DNA of 64,000 nucleotides from Candidatus Endomicrobium embiratermitis. GTDB lineage: Bacteria; Elusimicrobiota; Endomicrobiia; Endomicrobiales; Endomicrobiaceae. Shown here piece by piece: positions 9,041 to 17,828 of the stretch (positions within the stretch are counted from its first letter, which is position 1; each line of letters begins with the position of its first letter). The notes beneath the pieces are model-generated. The model saw only the letters and a list, made by a program, of their open reading frames with translations, did not search any database and was not told the DNA's origin. Where the stretch lies: the NCBI GenBank assembly GCA_009781315.1, contig WQYI01000007.1:27826-91825 (forward strand), in the 5' to 3' direction. The translations under genes and the position numbers were made by a program.

Positions 9041-10396
9041 TTAAAGTAAAAAAAGTTTTACGTCTTTATCATACACAACAACACGGTTTCTTCCTTCTTG
9101 TTTGGCTTTGTATAAAGCTTTGTCCGAGGTGGAAATTATCTGGTCTATACTTTTTGCGTCGTTGGGATAATTGCTTAATCCTATACTTATGGTAACGTTA
9201 AATTCTTCGTTGTTTTCGCGGTATTTTTTCTTTTCCGCTGTCTTAACAATCTTCCAGGCAGTGGAAACGGCTTCGTCTTTTGTCACCCAAGGCATAAATA
9301 TTATAAACTCTTCGCCGCCGTATCTGCCGACTAAATCTCCGGGCCTTATGCAATCGACAAGTATTTTAGCCATCGCGCATAAAACTTTATCTCCGACAAG
9401 ATGACCGTATTTGTCGTTTACGCGTTTAAAGTAATCTATATCAAGCATTAAAATATAAAAACCTCCGGAATAGCGTTTTTCTCTCTGAATTTCCGATTGA
9501 AGCCTTTCCATGAAATAGCGTTTAAGATATAGTCCGGTAAGTCCGTCGGTTCTTGTTCTTTCGCTGATTTCGTTGAAAAGTTTTACTCTCTTGGCTCCCA
9601 AAGCTATCTGCGGACCGAAAATAGCTCCTTCCTGAACATATCTCAACGCGTATTCTTTTTCGCAAACTATTATAATGCATCCTAAGAGTTCGTTCTCGAT
9701 TCTCAAAGGCCAAAACACGGTATTGTAATCGCGCGAACAAAAAGGAGGATTGTCTATAACGATATACATCATTTCATTGTCCAAAGGTTTTGCGAACTGC
9801 ATATACATTTCCCAGTCTTTCTGCTGGTATGATTTTGAAAAAGCCAAAGGTTTCCATCCGTTTTTTATTCTGTCAAAAATATTTACGCTTACAACTCCCG
9901 TCCTTGACGTAAGATATTTCACTATAGTGTTGGCGTAATCCTCGACAAACATATTTTTAGACAAATCCCTGCCTATTATATAGAGCTGCATTATGCGCTC
10001 AGTCATCTCCTCGTATTTTTGTCTTTCCGTCAACACGTGGGAATGAGCCGATAAAATTTCCGTATATTTATTCTTAAGCTTTAAATTCCTTTCGGATAAT
10101 TCTTTTTCTCCTTCTTTAGTCTTAACCGAATAATAATACGGAATTGCTACAATCGAAATTAAAAACGCCGCTGTTATTAACGTCTGGTAAGGATAAACGT
10201 TAAAATATTCCAATATTACAATAACGGCGGCCGCAACGCAGATTATAGAGGCTCTGACGTAGAACTTCGCGCAGTATAATCCCGCGAGCGCCAACAGATA
10301 CGACCATACTATTATCCCCGTCGCTTTATTTAAAATGAAATAAAGCGACAAGACAATAGCGGTAAACACAATAGCAATCGGTATCTTTTTAATCAT
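9041..10396 (-). CDS. Membrane diguanylate cyclase (GGDEF), GAF-like sensor
   Basis: Makes cyclic di-GMP. About 90 residues of N-terminal membrane helices, a coiled-coil linker (KTKEGEKELSERNLKLKNKY), a GAF-like domain and a C-terminal GGDEF domain with DGLTGLYLKRYF, DIDYFKRVND and active-site GGEEF. The inhibitory site RPGD lies five residues ahead of GGEEF, so product feedback is likely intact. The start chosen overlaps the previous gene by eight bases; an ATG 15 codons upstream is possible but would overlap by 53. It forms an operon with the following upstream GGDEF gene, an apparent paralogue of the same layout. Confidence 0.9.
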   Translation of the reverse strand: MIKKIPIAIVFTAIVLSLYFILNKATGIIVWSYLLALAGLYCAKFYVRASIICVAAAVIVILEYFNVYPYQTLITAAFLISIVAIPYYYSVKTKEGEKELSERNLKLKNKYTEILSAHSHVLTERQKYEEMTERIMQLYIIGRDLSKNMFVEDYANTIVKYLTSRTGVVSVNIFDRIKNGWKPLAFSKSYQQKDWEMYMQFAKPLDNEMMYIVIDNPPFCSRDYNTVFWPLRIENELLGCIIIVCEKEYALRYVQEGAIFGPQIALGAKRVKLFNEISERTRTDGLTGLYLKRYFMERLQSEIQREKRYSGGFYILMLDIDYFKRVNDKYGHLVGDKVLCAMAKILVDCIRPGDLVGRYGGEEFIIFMPWVTKDEAVSTAWKIVKTAEKKKYRENNEEFNVTISIGLSNYPNDAKSIDQIISTSDKALYKAKQEGRNRVVVYDKDVKLFLL

Positions 10397-11771
10397 TTGC
10401 AAATTCAACCGTCCTGTTCCTTCCCGAACTTTTTGCTTCATATAAGGCGCTGTCCGCTCTCTTAATCAGTTCGGTTTCAACAGAAGAATTATATTGTTTG
10501 AACTCCGTAAAACCTATGCTGACGGTAACTCTAACCTGTACAGGAGAATAACTTTCGGTTGGTATAAAAAACCTTTCCGCCTCAATGGTGGTTCTCATTT
10601 CTTCTAAAACTTTAAAAGCTTCTTTTGAATCGGTATGCAGCATTATCACTCCGAACTCTTCCCCGCCGTATCTGGCGATCAAGTCGGTTTCTCTGAATCT
10701 GCCTCTCAAAAGCAAGGCTATCTGGCGTAAAATAACGTCGCCCGCCTGATGTCCGTAAGTATCGTTTATCTTTTTGAAAAAATCGATATCTAAAATTCCG
10801 ACGGATAAAGACACTTTATTGCTTTTTGAACGGTTTATTTCTTCTCTAAGCCTTTCCTTAAAATAGCTTTGCGTAAAAAGCCCGGTCAAACCGTCTGTTA
10901 TCGCCAAATCGCTGGCTTTTTTGTAAAGATAAGCGTTATTTAAAACCGTGCTGACTATTCCTGATAAAATAGACAAAAGCCTTAAATCGGAATCGTTAAA
11001 ATTATTGGCTTTATAAGAAGTTCCTTTTATTATTCCCCAAAAACCTCCGTTGACTTCTATTGGCACAGCAATAACCGACAAATATCTGTTTTTGACAAAA
11101 TCAAAACGCCGGTCTTTGGAAATGTCGGTAACAATAAGAGGAAGTCCCGTGTTTTTAATATATTTGGCAAAAATATCTCCGTGGACATTTTTCTTAAGCC
11201 TCCAGTTGCCGCTGCCTATAAATTGCGCCGCTATGTCTCCCGACTTTACCAGTATTTCTTTCTCGTCAAGAGAAACCTGAAAAGTTTGTATCATTCTTCC
11301 TATTTGCTGAAAGTTTTTTATCTGCTGCTGCATAGACGCGTTTCTTTTTTTGTTTTCCAAAATTTCCGAATCTTTTATGGCTATTTCTCTTTCAAGAGTT
11401 TCGTATTCTTCATACTTGGCGTTTTTCATCGCGAGATATTTTTCCCTGTACATATCAAAAACGAAATAAAAGCATACGATAATCACACATTCCGCTAGCA
11501 CATAATATATCTGAGAAGTATCTTCTATAATAATTACGCCTATAATTCCGGTGGCAACCGCAAATACGGTGAGAACGCCGCTGTAAACGCTTCCGGAAAA
11601 AAAGTATAAAATGTATACCAATATTAAAATCAGAGGAAACGTAATAAAAGGGGTTTTCAGAAAATGAATAACCCACACAATAAAAAAAGCTCCCGAAATA
11701 ACAGGCAGCCCTACCGTGGTTATGACGTCTAAAATACTGTCTCTGTTTTTTTTACTTCCCATTTCTTCCAT
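10389..11771 (-). CDS. Membrane diguanylate cyclase (GGDEF), GAF-like sensor
   Basis: Same architecture as its downstream neighbour: N-terminal membrane helices (residues ~15-105), a coiled coil, a GAF domain (LPLIVTDISKDRRFDF .. LSVIAVPIEVNGGFWGI) and a GGDEF domain with DGLTGLFTQSYF, DIDFFKKINDTYGH and GGEEF. Inhibitory site RETD is five residues before GGEEF. The two proteins look like an old tandem duplication with diverged sensor parts. It overlaps the SpoVG-like gene upstream by 20 bases, or 11 if the second ATG (three codons in) is used. Confidence 0.9.
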   Translation of the reverse strand: MEEMGSKKNRDSILDVITTVGLPVISGAFFIVWVIHFLKTPFITFPLILILVYILYFFSGSVYSGVLTVFAVATGIIGVIIIEDTSQIYYVLAECVIIVCFYFVFDMYREKYLAMKNAKYEEYETLEREIAIKDSEILENKKRNASMQQQIKNFQQIGRMIQTFQVSLDEKEILVKSGDIAAQFIGSGNWRLKKNVHGDIFAKYIKNTGLPLIVTDISKDRRFDFVKNRYLSVIAVPIEVNGGFWGIIKGTSYKANNFNDSDLRLLSILSGIVSTVLNNAYLYKKASDLAITDGLTGLFTQSYFKERLREEINRSKSNKVSLSVGILDIDFFKKINDTYGHQAGDVILRQIALLLRGRFRETDLIARYGGEEFGVIMLHTDSKEAFKVLEEMRTTIEAERFFIPTESYSPVQVRVTVSIGFTEFKQYNSSVETELIKRADSALYEAKSSGRNRTVEFAND

Positions 11772-12336
11772 TATAATACCCGATTAACGCGGACTCAATT
11801 TCTTTTTTCAGCTTTAAATCCGCAAATTCGAAATTTTTAACCCATCCTGATTCTTTTTTAACGGCAGGCCAGGCTATCCACATTCCGTTTTTGCCGTTCA
11901 TAACGCGGCATTCAACTTCCAAGCATCCGTCAAAAATAACCGACATAAAAGCTTTTACCGAATTATGGTTTTTCAAAGGTTTAAATTTATTTATCTTGTA
12001 ACTTATTTTGCCGTTTTCCGTATTCGATATTATCCCTTTTTCAATAATACCGATCAAATAATTTTTATAATCCCTGTTTAAAACGGACATTTGTTTATAA
12101 ACAACGCCTTTGCTCACATACTGCGGAAACTCTATTTCATTTCCGGAGTTTGTTTTTTTAAGCTTTATTCCCGATATTTTTATACTGTCATTTAAGCTTA
12201 CGGCGTATTCGGTTCCGTTTTTTTCCAAACCCGTAACTTTAATTTCCGCATAAGCGCGGCAATAAATCAACAAACTTGCCGCTAAAACAGGCAATATTTT
12301 CAAATTTTTCAGTAAACATTTATAAGTATATCCCAT
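11752..12336 (-). CDS. Secreted protein with two SpoVG-like domains
   Basis: The C-terminal part (residues ~112-190) lines up with SpoVG over its whole length: NSVKAFMSVIFDGCLEVE, NGKNGMWIAWPAVK and KKEIESALIGYY correspond to the ITLDHEFVVHDIRV, GLFVAMPS and IQDAVLNEY parts of B. subtilis SpoVG. The first part (residues ~32-95: IKVTGLEKNGTEYAVSLND, SGNEIEFPQYV, YKNYLIGIIEKG) has the same order of elements and may be a second, diverged copy. Unusually, a signal peptide or membrane anchor (ILPVLAASLLIYCRAYAE) precedes it, so the domains should be outside the cytoplasm, while SpoVG is a cytoplasmic DNA/RNA-binding protein. It heads the operon with the two GGDEF genes. The function is unknown. 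Confidence 0.6.
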   Translation of the reverse strand: MGYTYKCLLKNLKILPVLAASLLIYCRAYAEIKVTGLEKNGTEYAVSLNDSIKISGIKLKKTNSGNEIEFPQYVSKGVVYKQMSVLNRDYKNYLIGIIEKGIISNTENGKISYKINKFKPLKNHNSVKAFMSVIFDGCLEVECRVMNGKNGMWIAWPAVKKESGWVKNFEFADLKLKKEIESALIGYYNGRNGK

Positions 12337-12359
12337 TATGCTTTCAATTTCAACTATAT

Positions 12360-12388
12360 TTTATAAAAAAATAGCCTGCCTTTAGCAA
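12360..12388 (-). promoter_or_regulatory. Promoter of the SpoVG-like / GGDEF operon
   Basis: Minus strand: TTGCTA (12383-12388), 17-base spacer, TATAAA (12360-12365). It sits between tRNA-Pro and the SpoVG-like gene and gives a leader of about 17 bases. The gene has no clear ribosome site. Confidence 0.6.
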
Positions 12389-12424
12389 TAACGCTAACTA
12401 CAGACTTTTTATTTGAATCAGGGA

Positions 12425-12498
12425 TCGGGGAGACAGGACTTGAACCTGCAGCCTCCTGCTCCCAAAGCAGGCGCGATAGCCAATTACGCTACTCCCCG
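12425..12498 (-). tRNA. tRNA-Pro (UGG anticodon)
   Basis: The acceptor stem CGGGGAG/CTCCCCG, the TTTGGGA anticodon loop within CCTGC/GCAGG, and the T-arm GGTTCAAGTCC are all present. CCA is not encoded. Confidence 0.95.
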
Positions 12499-12499
12499 A

Positions 12500-12600
12500 T
12501 TAACGACAATTAATAATTTACAATTAACAATTAAACGTAAATAACAGACTGTAAATCAATTATAAATTGTAATTTGCTAATTGTTAATTGCCCTTATTAT
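12500..12600. repeat. Inverted-repeat element, AATTAAC family
   Basis: AT-rich arms made of 7-base units (AATTAAT, AATTTAC, AATTAAC) with the complementary set on the other side; left edge TTAACGACA. The right arm runs into rdgB and supplies its last codons (ATT AAC AAT TAG). Sister copies at 25738, 26507 and 47192. Confidence 0.75.
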
Positions 12601-13176
12601 TTCTTTCGCCTTTTGCAAAGCGTTCGCCCTGTGGCTTACTTTGTTCTTTACTTCGGAACTAAGCTCGGCAAAAGTTTTATTGTATTCCGGGACAAAAAAA
12701 ACCGGATCATAGCCGAATCCGTTAACGCCCGCTGCGATTTTGCTTATTATACCAAAAATTTGCCCGTCAGCCAACGACACCGCGCCTTCAGGGCTTGAAA
12801 CCGCGATAACGCATCTGAATTTCGCGGTTCTTTTTTCATCGGGAACATCTTTAAGTTTACCCAGCAACTTAGTGTTATTGTCTTCATACGAGCAATTTTC
12901 TCCGGCATAACGCGCGGAATATACCCCGGGTTCGCCGTTTAAAAAATCTACTTCGAGTCCCGTATCATCTGCTATAACCCATTTTTTAAAAAATTCCGCG
13001 GCTTCTTTGGCCTTTTTTGAAGCGTTTTCCGCAAGAGTTTTACCGTCTTCAACGGTTTTAGGGTAAGAAGGAAAACTTGTCATAGGAATAACTTTTATAT
13101 TTAAATCTTTCAATATTGCCGAGATTTCTTCGACTTTATGTTTATTTCCCGTAGCTACTATTATTTCTTTTATCAT
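12577..13176 (-). CDS. rdgB: XTP/dITP diphosphatase (RdgB/HAM1)
   Basis: Removes non-canonical purine nucleotides (dITP, XTP) from the pool. Motifs: ATGNKHKVEEI at the N-terminus, DDTGLEVDFLNGEPGVYSAR, GFGYDPVFFVPE and SHRANAL near the C-terminus. Length 199 is normal. The last three residues (INN) and the stop codon come from the AT-rich repeat element downstream. No ribosome site is visible because another repeat element lies directly upstream. It follows rph, a common neighbour in many bacteria. Confidence 0.93.
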   Translation of the reverse strand: MIKEIIVATGNKHKVEEISAILKDLNIKVIPMTSFPSYPKTVEDGKTLAENASKKAKEAAEFFKKWVIADDTGLEVDFLNGEPGVYSARYAGENCSYEDNNTKLLGKLKDVPDEKRTAKFRCVIAVSSPEGAVSLADGQIFGIISKIAAGVNGFGYDPVFFVPEYNKTFAELSSEVKNKVSHRANALQKAKEIIRAINN

Positions 13177-13181
13177 AAAAA

Positions 13182-13268
13182 CATATGCATAGAAGATTGG
13201 ATGCGTAGAGGTATGGCAAAAACTAAGCCGTTACTATGCGTCCATGCATCTATGCCTCTAAACCTCCA
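13182..13268. repeat. Inverted-repeat element, GATGCAT family
   Basis: Arms of GATGCAT-like 7-base units around a core AGCCGTTAC. The right arm overlaps the end of rph and encodes its last residues. Sister copies at 22112, 35950 and 38819 share the core and the flanking TATGCATC. Confidence 0.75.
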
Positions 13269-13948
13269 ATGGCTTTTTTCTGGGCGTCCGTTATTTGTTT
13301 TATGCCTTTATGCGCCATATCTAAAAGCTCATTAAGATCTTTTTTTGAAAAAGGTTCGCCTTCAGCCGTGCCCTGCACTTCTATAAAATCGCCGGAAGCG
13401 GTCATCACGACATTCATATCAACATCGGCATTGTTATCTTCCTTAGCCGACAAATCCAAAACTTTTTTACCGTTGTCATATATGCCGACGCTAACGGCTC
13501 CCACATAATCTCTTACGGGTATTTTTTTCAATTTGCCGTCTTTTTTCAATTTTTTAAGCGCGAGCATAAGCGCTACAAAACCGCCGTTGATCGACGCCGT
13601 GCGCGTACCGCCGTCGGCTCTTATGACGTCGCAGTCTATTGTTATAGTTCTTTTGCCCAGTTTTTCTAAGTCCGCTCCGGCTCTCAAAGCTCTGCCTATC
13701 AAACGCGATATTTCCTGCGCTCTTCCTCCGTTTGAGAGTTTGGCTCTTGAAGATCTTTCGTTGCACGAACGGGGAAGCATGGCGTATTCCGCCGTAATCC
13801 AGCCGTGCGTTTCGCCTTTATTTTCAATGAAAGGCGGAACTTTTTCTTCCACGGAAGCAACGCACAAAACTTTCGTTTCCCCCATAGAAAACATACATGA
13901 GCCTTCCGCGTGTTTTAAATAATTCTTTTCTATTTTAACTTTTCTCAT
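13250..13948 (-). CDS. rph: Ribonuclease PH, N-terminally short
   Basis: Phosphorolytic 3'-5' exonuclease that trims tRNA precursors. Core motifs are intact: [61 protein letters not shown] and [10 protein letters not shown]. The protein begins at RKVKIEKNY, so the usual first ten or so residues (the RxDGR-x-LRP part) are missing. An in-frame TAG two codons before the ATG rules out a longer start. The final residues GGLEA come from a repeat element. Whether the short N-terminus affects hexamer assembly is unknown. Confidence 0.9.
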   Translation of the reverse strand: MRKVKIEKNYLKHAEGSCMFSMGETKVLCVASVEEKVPPFIENKGETHGWITAEYAMLPRSCNERSSRAKLSNGGRAQEISRLIGRALRAGADLEKLGKRTITIDCDVIRADGGTRTASINGGFVALMLALKKLKKDGKLKKIPVRDYVGAVSVGIYDNGKKVLDLSAKEDNNADVDMNVVMTASGDFIEVQGTAEGEPFSKKDLNELLDMAHKGIKQITDAQKKAIGGLEA

Positions 13949-14004
13949 ATTCTAAACCTTTTTAGTCTGTAATTGCGATGAGCAATAACAGCGTATTTCT
14001 TTTG

Positions 14005-17000
14005 TCATCTGCCGAAACTCCAGCGAATATTAAGATGTCCGCCGACGCCGTTTCTTCCGGAACTTCTGCCGTAAACTTCGGCCGAAGAGCTGAGATTTTC
14101 TCCGAGAATTTTATATATTCCTACGCCGTACTGCAAATAAGGTTTTACGGAAAGCTGCGGCAAATCAATATCGTTGGCTTTAAAAGCCGTATCGTTTGAC
14201 AAACACCATACGTAGCTCATATTCGCGTACGTTTGAAAACCGTCTCCCGAGTTTACGACAAATTTTACCGCGGGCTCTATATGGAAAGGAGTTAAACCGT
14301 CTGAAGTTATTTCTACGTCAACGGCCCCTACGTGATTATACGGCGCCATATCAATTGAAGAATAAGAAAGATTGAGCATGGGGAGAAACTGAAACGTTTC
14401 CTTATAGTTCAAGTCTACTTTATAGCCGGCTTTTACGGATATGCCTTTTGTGTACATCATAAAATCATCTTTACCGTCCGGTCCTTGTCCGTGTTCGCTT
14501 ATAATGCCCAGATTTGCGGTAACACCCGCAAAGAATTTCTTTTTATATAAAGACGCCGTCACTCCGAAAATTCCGCCGTCCTGATTAATTTCCGCTCCTT
14601 CGTATTTCTGGCTTGAAGCGTTATAAGAACCGTACAGCGAAACATTGCCGATTATCCTGTCGCCTATTTCGGAAACCGGGGTGTCATAGCCGAAATAAAC
14701 CCCGTAAGCGTTGTTTGAAACCGTAAGCTTGGAATTTAAAGAAACGTCTTCGTTATACGCGTAAGGCCTTACCCACACGCCTTTTCTTTCGTTGCCGGCA
14801 ATGACGTTTTCAAGCGACTGAAATCCGTGAACATAAGAATTGAGCTGGCCGAGATAGCCGCCTGTCAGCATTGTTATAGGAGCTATAAAAACCGACGGAT
14901 TGTAGTCGTGGGCATATTCAAAATTTAAGTATCCTTCATCGTAATTTACGAAGTATTGGAAAATAGGCCCCATAACTTTTTGCTGAGAAGTATCGAGGAC
15001 AATTGCGCTTATCAAATTAGTGTCGTCTGCAATTTCAACGGATATGGTTTGACTAAACTGCAGCGTGTCGTTTAACAAAAATAATTTTTTTATAGCGAGC
15101 GTCCCCGTATTATCGGACAAAACAGTCCCGATAAAATTGTCGGCAGACGCTGCTCTTAAATCTACATCCAGACAAACAAACGCCTCGCCGGATTCCGGAA
15201 GATTAAAATTGTCTAATGAAATCGTATCTATTTTTCCATTGTTCATATTTAGCGTAGCGCCGGAATACATATAAAAATCCGCGTCGTTAAAAAACACGGC
15301 ATTGCTGCCAAACTGTATGGTTCCGCCGTAAAAATTTACCGTGTTTCCTGAAAAAGTTCCGCTGCTGTTGTTAAAACCGCTCATATCGGCGTTTATAACT
15401 ATTGTTCCGCTCGACGGAAAAGATAAGCCCGTCTGATTTATATTAATTATATTGGCGTTTCCGCTTGAAGTTATATTATCATTGAAAATAATTTGCGCCA
15501 AACCTGCGTTTAAATTTATAACGCCGCCGTTTGAAACGCATATTGCGTTTGAAATGCCGGCTGCTTTATTTCCCGAAAATTCCGAGTTTTCCAAGCCGGC
15601 TATTATATTAACGGTTCCGCCGTCATTATAAATCGCTCCGCCCGAAGTACCTGCGGAATTATTTATAAATGACGTGTCTATAATTTCGGAAATTGCGCCG
15701 GACGAGTTATAAACGGCTCCTCCGTACGCAACGCTTCCCGATGCAGTATTATATGTGAAACTTGAGTTTTGCACGGTAAATACTCCGTCGTTAAATACCG
15801 CGCCCCCGAGAGCTGTTTCGCTTGACACCGCGGTATTGCCGGAAAATACCAATTCTGAAACCGATACGGAACCCGCGTTATAAATCGCTCCGCCGGTATC
15901 CGAACTGCCGTTTATTATATACACATTGATTAAATCGAGATTTACATTATTGTCCGAAAGAACAAAAAGGTTGGTATTATTTGCTCCGTTAATAGTTATC
16001 GCAGAAGTTCCTGACGATATTGCGTTTATCGTAAAAGTTCCCGTGCCCAAAACAGAATTATATTCGCTTCCCGCGTAATAGCCGCTTTCAAGCTGAAGAG
16101 TTCTCTCGCCGGTATCCAAAACCGCCTGCTGGAATGTGTCGTCATAATATCCCGTAAGAGTAAAATTCAAAGCGCCGAATTCAGCGCCTTCCGTTATATG
16201 ATACACGCTGCTGCTTAAATCCGCCCTGTATCTGTAAAGATTAAAATCCACGCCCGCAAAATAATTATTATCCGGAGTATAAGTGCTTACAATTACCCGC
16301 ACATTCGCGGAAACGCCGGAAGATATATCGGTAAGTATCGTTAATTTGGATACGTCAAGTATTCCGCTCCCTGCGAGGGTTGAAGAAACATTTATCGTAT
16401 CCCATCTTAAATTTGCCAAATCAACGTCAAACAATAAAGTCGCAGTCCCGCTTTCAACTGAAAAATTCCTTAAATAAACATTGTCGGTTGCATTCCCGTT
16501 GGATAAATTAAAAACAGCCAAATCGCTTATATAGAGGTCGCACTTATCGGCATTGTTAGTCCCGCCTATGGAACCTCTCGAAGGATTAGCTATATAAGTC
16601 CATGTAGAAACAGAATCCCTTATGCCGTCAAAATTTCCGAGTGAAAGAGTCCCTGAATATAAATAAATGCTGTTAGAGGTCAAAGCGTTATTTAAAACAA
16701 CAGTTCCTCCCGTTGAAGAAGAAACAGCCGCGCTGTTAATGTGTATTTCTCCCGTAAGATTTCCCGAAATTGAGTCGTTAAAAATAATTTCATTGCCGGA
16801 CGACGCGTTAAGATACACAAATGCTCCGCTTGAATTATGAATCGCGTTGGATCTGCCGTTTGCCTTATTCCCTTCAAATACGGTATTTTCGCCGTCGGCA
16901 ACAATGTATAAAACCGCGTTGTCGGCGTTATAAATCGCTCCGCCTAAAGCCTGTCCGCCGCTTGAGTTTATTGAATTGAAAGCAAAATACGAATTTACTA

Positions 17001-17820
17001 CGGTAAGCGTGCTCGCGTTATAAATCGCTCCGCCGCAAGCGTTCGTCGTGCCGGCTGCGCTGCTTAATGCAGTCGCATAATTGTTTGTAAAAGTGGAATT
17101 ATAAATAAAAGCTTCCGTCGCATTATTATAAATCGCTCCGCCCATGGCTGTGGCTGACGCGCTGCTTATACACTGCGCAAAAGCATAATTGCCGTCAAAA
17201 AGCCCGCTTGTAATGCTAACTGCGTTGGCGGACGCGGAATCAATATAAACGGCTCCGCCCGCGGCAATTGCGATAATATCGTTTTCCGTAACAGCGGCCG
17301 AAGCAAAATTATTTATAAAAGAACTTATAGAAACATTAAAATTATTATTAAGCCAAACCGCTCCGCCATATGCGAAGGTATCGCTTGAACTGCTTAGGGA
17401 CTGCGCATAATTATCTGTAAAAACCGAACTGTCGATATTTACGGAACCTGAACTAAAAATTGCTCCTCCGCGGGTTAAGCCGGCTTCGTCCGAAAAACCG
17501 GAAGAAAAATTTACAACCGTTAAGCTCGATATATTAAGAATCTGAGTGTCATTATTAACGACAATATAAGAACCGAAATTATCTCCGTCCAAATTATATC
17601 CGAATCCGTTTATGGTTAAAGTGCCGGCAGCTTGTTCGTAAATATTGCCGTTTACCGTAATATTTTCCGAAAAATTTATAGTCATAACCGGAACATTGCT
17701 TGAAATTGCCGCGTTAAATCCGTTAAAATCCCCGACTGTTTCGGTCGTCTGGGCAAATGCCGTATTTGCAAAAAAAACAGCTGCCGATATCAAAATTAAA
17801 AACGATAATTTTCTTTTCAT
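14005..17820 (-). CDS. Pmp-like autotransporter adhesin
   Basis: Type V secreted surface protein. A signal peptide (ILISAAVFFANTAFA) is followed by a passenger with ten GGAI/GGAV motifs, each followed by FxxN, for example GGAIYNNATEAFIYNSTFTN and GGAVFNDGVFTVQNSSFTYN. This pairing is the hallmark of chlamydial polymorphic membrane proteins and related beta-helix adhesins. The motifs fall in two blocks (residues ~115-330 and ~640-790). The last ~280 residues, from GVWVRPYAY onward, form an autotransporter beta-barrel ending RWSFGR. Its ribosome site GGGGAAA overlaps the valS stop region, so it is probably co-transcribed with valS. Adhesion to a host or partner is an inference from the family. 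Confidence 0.88.
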   Translation of the reverse strand: MKRKLSFLILISAAVFFANTAFAQTTETVGDFNGFNAAISSNVPVMTINFSENITVNGNIYEQAAGTLTINGFGYNLDGDNFGSYIVVNNDTQILNISSLTVVNFSSGFSDEAGLTRGGAIFSSGSVNIDSSVFTDNYAQSLSSSSDTFAYGGAVWLNNNFNVSISSFINNFASAAVTENDIIAIAAGGAVYIDSASANAVSITSGLFDGNYAFAQCISSASATAMGGAIYNNATEAFIYNSTFTNNYATALSSAAGTTNACGGAIYNASTLTVVNSYFAFNSINSSGGQALGGAIYNADNAVLYIVADGENTVFEGNKANGRSNAIHNSSGAFVYLNASSGNEIIFNDSISGNLTGEIHINSAAVSSSTGGTVVLNNALTSNSIYLYSGTLSLGNFDGIRDSVSTWTYIANPSRGSIGGTNNADKCDLYISDLAVFNLSNGNATDNVYLRNFSVESGTATLLFDVDLANLRWDTINVSSTLAGSGILDVSKLTILTDISSGVSANVRVIVSTYTPDNNYFAGVDFNLYRYRADLSSSVYHITEGAEFGALNFTLTGYYDDTFQQAVLDTGERTLQLESGYYAGSEYNSVLGTGTFTINAISSGTSAITINGANNTNLFVLSDNNVNLDLINVYIINGSSDTGGAIYNAGSVSVSELVFSGNTAVSSETALGGAVFNDGVFTVQNSSFTYNTASGSVAYGGAVYNSSGAISEIIDTSFINNSAGTSGGAIYNDGGTVNIIAGLENSEFSGNKAAGISNAICVSNGGVINLNAGLAQIIFNDNITSSGNANIININQTGLSFPSSGTIVINADMSGFNNSSGTFSGNTVNFYGGTIQFGSNAVFFNDADFYMYSGATLNMNNGKIDTISLDNFNLPESGEAFVCLDVDLRAASADNFIGTVLSDNTGTLAIKKLFLLNDTLQFSQTISVEIADDTNLISAIVLDTSQQKVMGPIFQYFVNYDEGYLNFEYAHDYNPSVFIAPITMLTGGYLGQLNSYVHGFQSLENVIAGNERKGVWVRPYAYNEDVSLNSKLTVSNNAYGVYFGYDTPVSEIGDRIIGNVSLYGSYNASSQKYEGAEINQDGGIFGVTASLYKKKFFAGVTANLGIISEHGQGPDGKDDFMMYTKGISVKAGYKVDLNYKETFQFLPMLNLSYSSIDMAPYNHVGAVDVEITSDGLTPFHIEPAVKFVVNSGDGFQTYANMSYVWCLSNDTAFKANDIDLPQLSVKPYLQYGVGIYKILGENLSSSAEVYGRSSGRNGVGGHLNIRWSFGR

Positions 17821-17828
17821 TGTTTCCC

